Source: a bacterium
Lineage (GTDB): Bacteria; Chloroflexota; Dormibacteria; Aeolococcales; Bog-877
Direction of reading: 5' to 3'
Assembly (NCBI GenBank): GCA_021844355.1
Contig: JAKBTP010000008.1
Location: 1-5,111 of the forward strand
Length of the DNA: 5,111 bases
A program made the translations under genes and the position numbers. Shown here piece after piece: positions 1 to 5,111 of this stretch. The notes beneath the pieces were generated by a model that did no database searches, was not told where the DNA came from, and worked only from the letters and a program-made list of their open reading frames with translations. The number at the start of each line of letters is the position of its first letter. The stretch's first letter is position 1.

Positions 1-387
1 GTGGAGGATGTGGCCGCGGTGCTCGGCGCGGCCCTGGACCAGGCGTTGGGCGATCGCAGCGGCATCGAGCGGTTCGGGCACGCGGTGGTTCCCATGGACG
101 AGAGCCTGGCGTCCTGCGCGATCGACTGCTCAGGGCGCGGAAGCTCGGTTCTGCAGATGGGCTTTCCGAGCCCCAGCGTGGGCGGGGTGCCCACCTCCAC
201 GATCATCCATTTCTTCGAGGTCTTCGCGCGCGCCGCGCAGCTCACCCTGCATCTGACCGCTGGCGGTCGCGACGACCACCACCTCGCCGAGGCGGCCTTC
301 AAGGCCACCGCCCGGGCACTGCGCGCCGCGGTGCGCACCGACCCCGGCTGGCTCGGGCACGCCCCCAGCACCAAAGGCTCTCTGTGA
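1..387 (+). CDS. hisB: Imidazoleglycerol-phosphate dehydratase, C-terminal part (5' truncated)
   Basis: HisB dehydrates imidazole glycerol phosphate to imidazole acetol phosphate, a late step of histidine synthesis in the cytoplasm. Only the last 128 residues are present. The GTG at base 1 is not a start: it reads as the Val of the family's internal HHTVEDV motif, so the first metal-binding histidines lie upstream of the window. Visible family landmarks are VEDVAAVLG at the cut edge, PMDESLA (31-37), the second metal-binding motif DDHHLAEAAFK (91-101), and the conserved C-terminal PSTKGSL. The loop after SGR reads GSS rather than the common PY. The stop overlaps the hisH start in GTGA, which supports co-transcription and coupled translation. 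This is the monofunctional dehydratase end; whether a phosphatase domain is fused upstream cannot be seen. The GGVPTSTIIHFFEVFAR stretch recalls Chloroflexota-type HisB, which is an impression only. Confidence 0.95.
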   Translation: MEDVAAVLGAALDQALGDRSGIERFGHAVVPMDESLASCAIDCSGRGSSVLQMGFPSPSVGGVPTSTIIHFFEVFARAAQLTLHLTAGGRDDHHLAEAAFKATARALRAAVRTDPGWLGHAPSTKGSL

Positions 388-1004
388 TCGGGGTCATCGA
401 CTATGGAGGCGGGAACCTGGCCAGCGTTGGCCACGCCCTGGACCGGCTCGGCGTGGAGTGGGCGCTGGTGCGCCGGGCCAGGGATCTGGATCGAGTCCAG
501 TCGGTCGTCTTTCCCGGCGTGGGCTCGGCCGGCGCAGCCATGAGCCGGCTGCGGGCCGCCGGCCTGGACGTGGCCCTGGCCGGCTACCTGCGCTCGGGCA
601 GGCCCTACCTGGGGATATGCCTCGGACTGCAGCTGCTGTTCGAAGAGAGCTCCGAGGACGGCAGCCCCTGCCTGGGAGTGCTGGCCGGGCGGGTCGTGCG
701 GTTGGTGACCCCGGAGAAGGTGCCCCACGTCGGCTGGAACACGATCGAGGTGGCCGCGGCCGGCGGTGCCCTGGAGGGGTTGGCGGGAGAGGCCTTCTAC
801 TTCACCCACTCCTACGTGGTGCAGCCGGTCTCGCCCCAGGTCGTGGCGGCGAGGACCATCCACGGGCTGCCGTTCGTCAGCGCCGTCGCGGCCGGCCCCA
901 TCCTGGGAGTTCAGTTTCATCCCGAGCGCAGTGGTGGGGCGGGGCTGCGGCTCCTGGCTATCTTCTCCGCCAGCAACCCCCGAGCGCTGGCGGATGCTGG
1001 CTAA
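384..1004 (+). CDS. hisH: Imidazole glycerol phosphate synthase, glutamine amidotransferase subunit
   Basis: HisH hydrolyses glutamine and passes ammonia to HisF, which makes imidazole glycerol phosphate and AICAR from PRFAR. The 206-residue product is of usual length for this class I (triad) amidotransferase. It begins MIGVIDYGGGNL, has the oxyanion-strand motif FPGVGSAG (43-50), the nucleophile Cys79 in GICLGLQLLF, the family motif VPHVGWN (113-119), FTHSY (140-144), and the remaining triad residues His179 and Glu181 in VQFHPERSG. The GTG start at 384 sits in a GTGA overlap with the hisB stop and gives the exact family N-terminus, so it is preferred although no clear Shine-Dalgarno sequence is needed with coupling. 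It overlaps hisF by 11 bases, fitting 1:1 production of the two subunits. Nothing essential appears to be missing. Confidence 0.97.
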   Translation: MIGVIDYGGGNLASVGHALDRLGVEWALVRRARDLDRVQSVVFPGVGSAGAAMSRLRAAGLDVALAGYLRSGRPYLGICLGLQLLFEESSEDGSPCLGVLAGRVVRLVTPEKVPHVGWNTIEVAAAGGALEGLAGEAFYFTHSYVVQPVSPQVVAARTIHGLPFVSAVAAGPILGVQFHPERSGGAGLRLLAIFSASNPRALADAG

Positions 1005-1749
1005 GCGCATCTTGCCGTGCCTGGATGTGGCCGCCGGCCGGGTGGTCAAGGGCCGCCGGTTCCAATCGCTCAGAGACCAGGGCGACCCGGTGCTGCTGGC
1101 CCGGCGCTACGCGGACGAGGGAGCCGACGAGCTGGTCTTCCTGGACATCGAAGCCAGCCTCCAAGGTCGCGGGACCATGGTCGACCTGGTCAGCCGGGTG
1201 GCCCGGGAACTATTCATCCCCCTCACGGTCGGGGGCGGGATCAGGTCCGAGAGTGACATCCGCCTCCTGCTCCGTGCCGGTGCCGACAAGGTGGCCATCC
1301 AGTCCGCGGCCGTAGGCGATCCCGAGCTGGTGCAGCTGGCGGCGACCAGCTTCGGATCTCAGTGCGTGGTGGTGGCGATCGACGCTCGGCGGCACCAGCA
1401 GGGGTGGGAGGTGTTCACCCACGGAGCGCGTCGCCCGACCGGCCTCGATGCCGTGAGCTGGGCGCACGAGGTCGAGCGACGCGGGGCCGGGGAGCTGCTG
1501 GTCACCAGCATCGACCAGGACGGCGTCCGCGGCGGCTACGACGTCGAGCTCACCCGGGCGATCTCCGACACCGTGCAGATTCCCGTGATCGCGTCCGGGG
1601 GGGCGGGAACGCCCGACGATCTGCTGGAGGTGCTGACCGTGGGGCACGCCGACGCGGCCCTGGCCGCCTCCATCTTCCATAGCGGCGACTGGACCGTCGC
1701 CGCCGTCAAGGAGAGGCTGCACGCTCAAGGGGTGGCGGTCCGGCTGTGA
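994..1749 (+). CDS. hisF: Imidazole glycerol phosphate synthase, cyclase subunit
   Basis: HisF is the (beta/alpha)8-barrel partner of HisH; it condenses ammonia with PRFAR and releases imidazole glycerol phosphate and AICAR. The ATG at 994 gives 251 residues starting MLAKRILPCLDV, the canonical family start. The open frame runs back to 766, but that part only reads hisH out of frame. Catalytic Asp11 (PCLDV) and Asp130 (VAIDARR) fall at the same numbers as in Thermotoga maritima HisF, and Lys19, FTVGGG-like TVGGGIRS (78-85), FGSQCVVV (120-127), TSIDQDG (171-177), ASGGAG (200-205) and AALAASIFH (221-229) are all present. Two changes stand out: the usual LDITAS reads LDIEAS (Thr53 to Glu) and the usual SIN reads AIQ (Asn103 to Gln). 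hisA is not found between hisH and hisF. A seven-G run at 1597-1603 is in frame and encodes Gly-Gly. Confidence 0.97.
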   Translation: MLAKRILPCLDVAAGRVVKGRRFQSLRDQGDPVLLARRYADEGADELVFLDIEASLQGRGTMVDLVSRVARELFIPLTVGGGIRSESDIRLLLRAGADKVAIQSAAVGDPELVQLAATSFGSQCVVVAIDARRHQQGWEVFTHGARRPTGLDAVSWAHEVERRGAGELLVTSIDQDGVRGGYDVELTRAISDTVQIPVIASGGAGTPDDLLEVLTVGHADAALAASIFHSGDWTVAAVKERLHAQGVAVRL

Positions 1750-2345
1750 AGCTCGAAACACCGGCGGATGTGAGGTTCGACGCCCGGGGGCTGGTGACCG
1801 CGGTGGTTCAGGACTCCCTCACCGGGACCGTGCTGATGGTCGCCTACATGGACCGGGAAGCGCTGGAGCTGACGCTGGCGACCGGCCAGGCTCACTTCTG
1901 GAGCCGCAGCCGCCAGCGTCTGTGGCGAAAAGGCGAGACCTCGGGAGCGACCCTGGAGGTGGTGGGAGTGCAGGCCGACTGCGACGGCGACTGCCTCCTG
2001 GTGACCGCGCGACCCACCGGGGCGACCTGCCACCTGGGGCGCCGCTCCTGCTTCGCCGAGCCCGCGATCCTGCTGGATCAGCTCCAGCAGACCCTGGAGT
2101 CGCGCCTGCGGTCAGCGCCTCCCGGCTCCTACTCCGCAGAGCTGTTCGCCGCGGGCGATCCGGGGATCTCTCGCAAGATCGGCGAGGAGGCGGTGGAGGT
2201 GATCTTGGCCGCCCACCAACAGGATCAGGGACACCTGGTGGCTGAGGTGGCCGATCTGTGGTTCCACGTCATGGTGCTCCTGACGGCCCGCGGGCTCTCG
2301 CCGGCGGACGTCTTCGCCGAGCTGGAGCGTCGCCGGTCCGGCTGA
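1746..2345 (+). CDS. hisIE: Bifunctional phosphoribosyl-AMP cyclohydrolase / phosphoribosyl-ATP pyrophosphohydrolase
   Basis: This 199-residue fusion carries out the second and third steps of histidine synthesis: PR-ATP to PR-AMP (C-terminal HisE) and opening of the purine ring to ProFAR (N-terminal HisI). The HisI part, about residues 1-104, shows VLMVAYMDREAL (29-40), FWSRSRQRLWRKGETSG (51-67), the metal-binding DCDGD (Asp78, Asp80, Asp82, with Cys79) and the zinc-ligand pair in TCHLGRRSCF (Cys95, Cys102). The HisE part, about 108-199, has the all-helical MazG-like signature KIGEEAVEV (Glu147, Glu148, Glu151) and EVADLWFHVMVLL (Glu167, Asp170). The GTG start overlaps the hisF stop as GTGA and places the family N-terminus correctly. 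The fused form is usual in Gram-negative and several deep-branching lineages; classical actinomycetes usually keep hisI and hisE apart. It is the last gene of the operon in this window. Confidence 0.97.
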   Translation: MKLETPADVRFDARGLVTAVVQDSLTGTVLMVAYMDREALELTLATGQAHFWSRSRQRLWRKGETSGATLEVVGVQADCDGDCLLVTARPTGATCHLGRRSCFAEPAILLDQLQQTLESRLRSAPPGSYSAELFAAGDPGISRKIGEEAVEVILAAHQQDQGHLVAEVADLWFHVMVLLTARGLSPADVFAELERRRSG

Positions 2346-2358
2346 TCGGTGGCCGATC
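2344..2358 (+). terminator. Small hairpin at the end of hisIE (weak candidate)
   Basis: GATCGG (2344-2349) pairs with CCGATC (2353-2358) around a three-base loop TGG. The left arm begins inside the hisIE stop codon. Because no T-run follows and the stem is only six pairs, it is a weak terminator candidate and may be chance. Confidence 0.2.
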
Positions 2359-2454
2359 CGTCGAGCGCTACCGCCAGGGTCGGGAAGCGGCCGGCGGCAC
2401 GGAGCGCTCCCGGTTCGGATTGGGCCATGACCGAGCCGCGAGCGGCCGCGATCC

Positions 2455-2480
2455 CGGCGGGGCTGTGGGACCTCCCGCCG
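2455..2480. terminator. GC-rich hairpin between convergent genes (candidate bidirectional terminator)
   Basis: CGGCGGG (2455-2461) is perfectly complementary to CCCGCCG (2474-2480), giving a seven-pair all-GC stem, extendable inward by one G-T pair, with a loop of about ten bases. It lies midway between the hisIE stop and the permease stop and could act on transcripts from both sides. There is no T-tract on either side, so it does not match a classical intrinsic terminator. In DNA this GC-rich, short stems also arise by chance. Confidence 0.3.
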
Positions 2481-2514
2481 CGGAGCCGGCGTCGGGCTGG
2501 AGGTGGAGCTCCGT

Positions 2515-2530
2515 CCCGGGCCGGCCCGGG
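2515..2530 (-). terminator. Perfect 16-base palindrome just downstream of the permease gene
   Basis: CCCGGGCCGGCCCGGG is its own reverse complement. It starts eight bases beyond the permease stop codon on the - strand, where a transcript could fold into a six-pair stem with a CCGG loop. Position favours a role in ending the permease transcript. The missing U-tract and the simple composition make this uncertain; a protein-binding site is also possible. Confidence 0.3.
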
Positions 2531-2537
2531 CAGCGGC

Positions 2538-3935
2538 TCAGGGCTGGGTGCCCGCGGCGGAGGGGGCGGCCTCCTCGGTCGCGGTGAGCCGCCGGGAGGC
2601 GTAGTAGAGGCCGCCGGCCAGGACCAGCCCGATGATCCAGGCGATGTCGCCCCCGCCCAGCGCCTTGGCCACCGGACCCTCGAAGAAGGAGGAGTTCATG
2701 AAGGGCAGCTCCACCACCACGGTCACGGCGTAGATGGCGAGTGCCGTCCAGTTGACCCGCCCGTAGGGGCCGTCGATCCGGAAGATCCCCTCGATGTCGT
2801 ACTTGCCGTGGCGGACCAGGTAGTAGTCGGTGAGGTTGATGGCGGTCCAGGGGATGAGGAAGTAGAGCAGAAAGAGCACGAAGTTGGAGAGGTTGGTGAG
2901 GAAGTTGGAGCTGGCCGCGATGGCGATCACCGTCCCCACCACCGCCACCACGGTGGTGGCGATCACCCGTCCCCGGAGCCCGGGCGCCAGCTTGCCGGAC
3001 GGTGACAGGCTGGTGAAGGCGGTGAGGAAGGCGCCGTACAGGTTCTCCAGATTGGCCGCGAACACCCCCAGCACGATCACCAGCAAGAAGAGCCACTTCA
3101 CCTGGGGAAAGAGTCCCGCCAGGTAGTCGGGGGCGTTGCTGGAGACCTGGCTCTCAGCCACCACCGCGGCCACCGCCCCCACGATCATGATGAAGCAGGC
3201 GCCCACCGCCGAGCCCAGGTAGGTGTACCAGAAGGTGCGGGCGGAGCGGGTGGCGCGGGGCAGGTAGCGGGAGTAGTCCGAAACGTAGGGGGCCCAGGTG
3301 ATCTGCCAGGCGGCGAAGATCGAGATCACCAGCAGCACCGTCCCCACGGTGACCGAGGACTTGGGGGCGTGGGCCGGCATCATCCCCGCCAGCTTGATCA
3401 GCAGCACCAGGAAGATCACGAAGGAGAGCGCCGACACCACCCGGTCGTAGGCGTGGAAGAGGTCGTACCCCACCCAGGTGATGAGGAGCACCACCGCGTC
3501 GGCGAGCACGATCCCCACCGGGGTCGAGACGTGGAGGAGGCTGCCGATGGCCTGGCCACCCAGGATCCCCGAGCTCACGAAGAAGCCGAGGTACATCACG
3601 AGGACCACCACCACCGGGAGGGTGGCCCCGAACATGCCGAACTGGGCGCGGCTCTGGATCATCTGGGGCACGCCCATCTTCGGTCCCTGGATGGAGTGGT
3701 AGGCCATGAACAGGCCTCCGACAAGGTTCCCCACCAGGATGGTGATGATGGCCCACTCCAGGTTGAGGCCGAGGACTACCGCCAGGGCCCCGGTGGCCAC
3801 CGCGGTGATCTGCACGTTGCTGGCGAACCAAAGGGTGAAGAGGGTGTTGGGCTGGCCGTGGCGCTCGCTCTCCGGGATGTAGTCGATGGAGCGTTGTTCG
3901 AGGCTGATCCCTCCCTGCCGCGGAGCGTCTGCCAT
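2538..3935 (-). CDS. NCS1-family permease (purine/cytosine/thiamine/hydantoin type)
   Basis: A 465-residue inner-membrane protein of the nucleobase:cation symporter-1 family (Pfam PF02133 type), expected to import a nucleobase or related N-heterocycle with a cation. The N-terminus carries the family's cytoplasmic motif IDYIPESERHG (17-27) before the first membrane segment. About 12 hydrophobic segments can be placed, near 33-56, 60-82, 103-127, 139-158, 164-184, 197-218, 235-260, 280-305, 323-343, 350-368, 396-412 and 430-447. Family motifs are SRAQFGMFGATLPV (95-108), WAPYVSDYSRYLPR (214-227) and IPWTAINLTDYYLVRHGKYD (361-380). The ATG at 3935 is chosen because a GGGAGGAG Shine-Dalgarno sequence precedes it by about nine bases and family similarity begins there; the frame stays open for 72 codons upstream, but that part is unlike the family and covers the promoter. 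The substrate cannot be told from sequence alone, and no purine or thiamine gene is adjacent. Confidence 0.9.
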   Translation of the reverse strand: MADAPRQGGISLEQRSIDYIPESERHGQPNTLFTLWFASNVQITAVATGALAVVLGLNLEWAIITILVGNLVGGLFMAYHSIQGPKMGVPQMIQSRAQFGMFGATLPVVVVLVMYLGFFVSSGILGGQAIGSLLHVSTPVGIVLADAVVLLITWVGYDLFHAYDRVVSALSFVIFLVLLIKLAGMMPAHAPKSSVTVGTVLLVISIFAAWQITWAPYVSDYSRYLPRATRSARTFWYTYLGSAVGACFIMIVGAVAAVVAESQVSSNAPDYLAGLFPQVKWLFLLVIVLGVFAANLENLYGAFLTAFTSLSPSGKLAPGLRGRVIATTVVAVVGTVIAIAASSNFLTNLSNFVLFLLYFLIPWTAINLTDYYLVRHGKYDIEGIFRIDGPYGRVNWTALAIYAVTVVVELPFMNSSFFEGPVAKALGGGDIAWIIGLVLAGGLYYASRRLTATEEAAPSAAGTQP

Positions 3936-3942
3936 GCCATCT

Positions 3943-3950
3943 CTCCTCCC
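3943..3950 (-). promoter_or_regulatory. Ribosome binding site of the permease
   Basis: Read on the - strand, GGGAGGAG precedes the ATG at 3935, with about nine bases between the GGAGG core and the start codon. A second ATG begins five bases earlier, at 3940, in a different frame and too close to the core. This site therefore fixes the start at 3935 and argues against the 72-codon upstream extension. Confidence 0.8.
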
Positions 3951-4005
3951 ATCGCGCCGCCCTCGGGGCCGGGCCGTCCGGGGCCAGCCTCCCTCATGGG
4001 TGCGA

Positions 4006-4034
4006 ACTGTAACCGGCCCGCCTGCCGCCGTCAA
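4006..4034 (-). promoter_or_regulatory. Candidate housekeeping-sigma promoter for the permease
   Basis: On the - strand TTGACG (4034-4029) is followed after 17 bases by TACAGT (4011-4006). The -35 element matches the TTGACA consensus at five of six bases and the -10 element matches TATAAT at four of six. Transcription would begin near position 4000, giving a leader of about 65 bases before the ATG at 3935. A second TTGAC lies upstream at 4048-4044 without a matching -10, so it may be an operator-like repeat or chance. Confidence 0.5.
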
Positions 4035-4055
4035 GGGCAAAAAGTCAAAAATCAA
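4030..4055. promoter_or_regulatory. A-rich island with GTCAA repeats in the divergent promoter gap
   Basis: This is the only clearly A/T-rich patch in the window. GTCAA occurs at 4030-4034 and again at 4044-4048, 14 bases apart, with a third ATCAA at 4051-4055. The first repeat overlaps the permease -35 element. Such spacing could reflect a regulator site or an upstream promoter element shared by the divergent genes, but no known operator is recognised. Confidence 0.25.
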
Positions 4056-4068
4056 TGGCACCCAGGAC

Positions 4069-4075
4069 AGGAGGT
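4069..4075 (+). promoter_or_regulatory. Strong Shine-Dalgarno sequence, mis-phased with the hydrolase gene
   Basis: AGGAGGT is near-perfect anti-16S complementarity. It is eight bases from the ATG at 4084, which opens only an eight-codon frame (ending at 4110), and 18 bases from the in-frame ATG at 4094, which is too far for normal use. It lies inside the coding frame if the ATG at 4055 is the start. It may serve a leader peptide, or it may be fortuitous. Confidence 0.4.
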
Positions 4076-4079
4076 CGCA

Positions 4080-4085
4080 TACGAT
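4080..4085 (+). promoter_or_regulatory. Possible -10 element for a leaderless transcript
   Basis: TACGAT fits the TANNNT form of a -10 element and ends eight bases before the ATG at 4094. A transcript starting about seven bases downstream would begin almost at that ATG, as in leaderless genes common in GC-rich bacteria. No good -35 hexamer is seen 16-18 bases upstream, so support is weak. Confidence 0.2.
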
Positions 4086-4110
4086 GCCCGTCCATGGACC
4101 GCCCAGCTGA
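4084..4110 (+). other. Eight-codon upstream ORF overlapping the hydrolase start (possible leader peptide)
   Basis: The frame reads MPVHGPPS and stops at TGA 4108-4110. It has the best-placed ribosome binding site in the region (AGGAGGT, eight bases before ATG). It overlaps the ATG at 4094 of the hydrolase in another frame, so ribosomes ending here could restart on the main gene. It could instead be the true start of the hydrolase if a one- or two-base indel lies between 4086 and 4108, or it may be chance. Confidence 0.2.
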
Positions 4111-5095
4111 CCTGCTGCTGAGGGTGGCAGACCGGTCGAGCCGCTGGCCACTCTCCCACTGGTACTGGGGGGACGCGATCATGGTCGACGGCCTTCTGGC
4201 CGCCGGTGCCTTTGTGCCCTCCGCCTCGCGCCGCGCGGTGGAGCTGCTCCTCGGCTGGCTGGAGCGGGTGGCGCCCGGCCACCAGGACGCCCTCGGCCCC
4301 GGAGCCTCCATCGCCTCCCTGGTGGGCGGGGGAGCCGTGCCGGATCGGGGCGTGGACCGGTTCCTGGGGGCGGTGGAGGCGCTCCCTCTCCTCTTCGACG
4401 ACGTCCCGGCGCTGGAGCCCCACCTTCCGCAGTTCCGCTTCGGGCTCTGCATCGACGCCGTCTACCACCTCCCACCGGCCCTGGCGGCCATCGGCCGGCT
4501 CCGTTCCGACGAGCGGATGGTCGCCAGGGCGGGGCGGCTGGCCCTGCAGATGCTGGCCCCCCTCCGCTGCCCCGGGGGCTTCGCCCACTGGTACGACGTC
4601 GGCGAGGACCGCAACAACCAGGTGCCCTGGACCAGGGGGGTGGGATGGGCGCTGCTCGGCGTGCTGGACACCACCGCCCTGACCGGAGACCAGCACGTCA
4701 CAGCGGAGCTGGTCGACGTGGCCGCCGAGCTTTGGGCGGCCCTCCGGGACGGGGCGGGGCCCTCGGGCTGGGGCCCGGTTCTGGGGCGCCCGGACCTCCC
4801 CCAGGAGAACTCGGTGGCGGCCTTCGTGGTGGCGGCGGCTCACCACCCGGTATCGGTGGTCCCGGCTGAGGGGCCCCTGTACCAGCTGGCCCTGGAGCGG
4901 CTCCTCTCAGGCATAGACGGGCAGGGAGTGTTCCGGGGCGTGAGCGCGGACGTTCTGCCCCGCTGGGACCCGGGCACCTACGAGCGCTTCCAGGCCGAGC
5001 CGTCCCCCTGGGGGCAGGGGGTGGCGCTGCGGGCGCTGGCGGCGCTCGCCGGCGATGCCTGGGCGCCCGGTCTCCCACTTCCCGCGGCACCCTGA
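4094..5095 (+). CDS. Six-hairpin glycoside hydrolase, GH88/GH105-like (unsaturated glucuronyl/rhamnogalacturonyl hydrolase type)
   Basis: The 333-residue product resembles the (alpha/alpha)6-barrel GH88/GH105 hydrolases, such as YteR, which remove unsaturated uronic acids from oligosaccharides made by polysaccharide lyases. Matching signs, numbered from the ATG at 4094, are WYWGDAIMVDGLL (23-35), the central CIDAVYHLPP (119-128) where Asp121 aligns with the family's catalytic Asp region, GGFAHWYD (161-168), WTRGVGWALLG (179-189) like the family's RGNGW motif, ENSVAAFV (238-245) in place of the ETSGTA-type segment, and the tail GTYERFQAEPSPWGQGVAL (294-312). No signal peptide or membrane segment is visible, so a cytoplasmic role is likely. 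The RGNGW Asn is Val, so the substrate may differ. The start is uncertain: ATG 4055 would add 13 residues without a clear ribosome binding site, and the strong AGGAGGT at 4069 serves another frame. The gene diverges from the permease; a functional link is not evident. Confidence 0.75.
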   Translation: MDRPADLLLRVADRSSRWPLSHWYWGDAIMVDGLLAAGAFVPSASRRAVELLLGWLERVAPGHQDALGPGASIASLVGGGAVPDRGVDRFLGAVEALPLLFDDVPALEPHLPQFRFGLCIDAVYHLPPALAAIGRLRSDERMVARAGRLALQMLAPLRCPGGFAHWYDVGEDRNNQVPWTRGVGWALLGVLDTTALTGDQHVTAELVDVAAELWAALRDGAGPSGWGPVLGRPDLPQENSVAAFVVAAAHHPVSVVPAEGPLYQLALERLLSGIDGQGVFRGVSADVLPRWDPGTYERFQAEPSPWGQGVALRALAALAGDAWAPGLPLPAAP

Positions 5096-5111
5096 GCCGC
5101 ACTCCAGATCT
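5096..5111. other. Sequence end, nothing identified
   Basis: Sixteen bases follow the hydrolase stop. No start codon with a ribosome binding site or hairpin can be recognised in so short a stretch. Confidence 0.5.

Larger units (their letters stand above)
2346..2537. other. Convergent intergenic region, no gene seen
   Basis: This stretch separates the hisIE stop from the stop of the oppositely oriented permease gene. Open frames crossing it are extensions or shadows of the flanking genes and resemble no protein family I recognise. It contains several GC-rich inverted repeats: 2344-2358, 2401-2410 (GGAGCGCTCC, a perfect palindrome), 2455-2480 and 2515-2530. None is followed by a T-tract. Their likely role is ending or separating the two converging transcripts, which is an inference from position. 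Confidence 0.6.

Noticed and set aside
766..993. Upstream extension of the hisF reading frame by 76 codons
   Set aside because: It only translates hisH in another frame. The family N-terminus MLAKRILPCLDV starts exactly at the ATG at 994.
1597..1603. Run of seven G as a possible phase-variation or frameshift site in hisF
   Set aside because: The frame continues correctly through it and it encodes the conserved Gly-Gly of ASGGAG. A short G-run is expected at this base composition.
1210..1761. - strand open frame opposite hisF
   Set aside because: It is an antisense shadow of a gene whose motifs are clear on the + strand.
2349..3005. + strand open frame of 218 codons overlapping the permease 3' end
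   Set aside because: It is an antisense shadow made of Gly, Asp, Glu and His runs, with no recognisable domain.
3369..4121. Long + strand open frame opposite the permease, rich in His, Glu and Asp
   Set aside because: Its odd composition is what is expected from the complement of GC-rich membrane-protein codons. No ribosome binding site or family pattern supports it.
3936..4151. 72-residue N-terminal extension of the permease
   Set aside because: The extension does not resemble NCS1 proteins, crosses the promoter and the start of the divergent gene, and a strong ribosome binding site serves the ATG at 3935.
4052..4846. - strand open frame of 264 codons opposite the hydrolase
   Set aside because: It is low-complexity, has no family motif, and conflicts with the well-supported + strand gene.
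5106..5111. AGATCT (a BglII site) at the exact end of the window, suggesting a cloning junction
   Set aside because: A single six-base match at one end is weak evidence; the other end has no such site, and the window edge may simply fall there.

Overview
The window is GC-rich DNA (about 70% G+C by eye) from a bacterium, with tightly packed genes. It holds the 3' part of a histidine biosynthesis operon, a convergent transporter gene, and a divergent gene for a six-hairpin (GH88/GH105-like) glycoside hydrolase. The HisB C-terminus and the fused HisIE suggest a lineage such as Chloroflexota/Dormibacterota or a deep-branching actinobacterium. This is an impression from sequence style and is not resolved here.

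Positions 1-2345 (+ strand) carry hisB (5' end cut off by the window edge), hisH, hisF and hisIE. The junctions are a 4-base GTGA overlap (hisB/hisH), an 11-base overlap (hisH/hisF) and a second GTGA overlap (hisF/hisIE), so the genes are almost certainly co-transcribed and translationally coupled. Together they cover pyrophosphohydrolysis and ring opening of phosphoribosyl-ATP (HisIE), formation of imidazole glycerol phosphate from PRFAR and glutamine (HisH-HisF synthase), and its dehydration (HisB). hisA, often found between hisH and hisF, is absent from that slot. HisF keeps both catalytic aspartates but differs at two positions near the substrate.

Positions 2346-2537 hold no gene. The stretch lies between convergent genes and contains several GC-rich inverted repeats that may end transcription. 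On the - strand, 2538-3935 encodes a 465-residue NCS1-type nucleobase/cofactor permease with a strong ribosome binding site and a credible promoter in the divergent gap.

The gap 3936-4093 includes a short A-rich island (about 4031-4056). Rightward of it, a gene ending at 5095 encodes a predicted soluble GH88/GH105-like hydrolase. Its start is ambiguous: the best Shine-Dalgarno sequence points to an out-of-frame ATG opening an eight-codon ORF. The last 16 bases hold nothing identifiable.

No RNA genes, mobile elements, CRISPR arrays or clear new multi-gene system were seen. This is mostly ordinary metabolic DNA with a few details worth checking.
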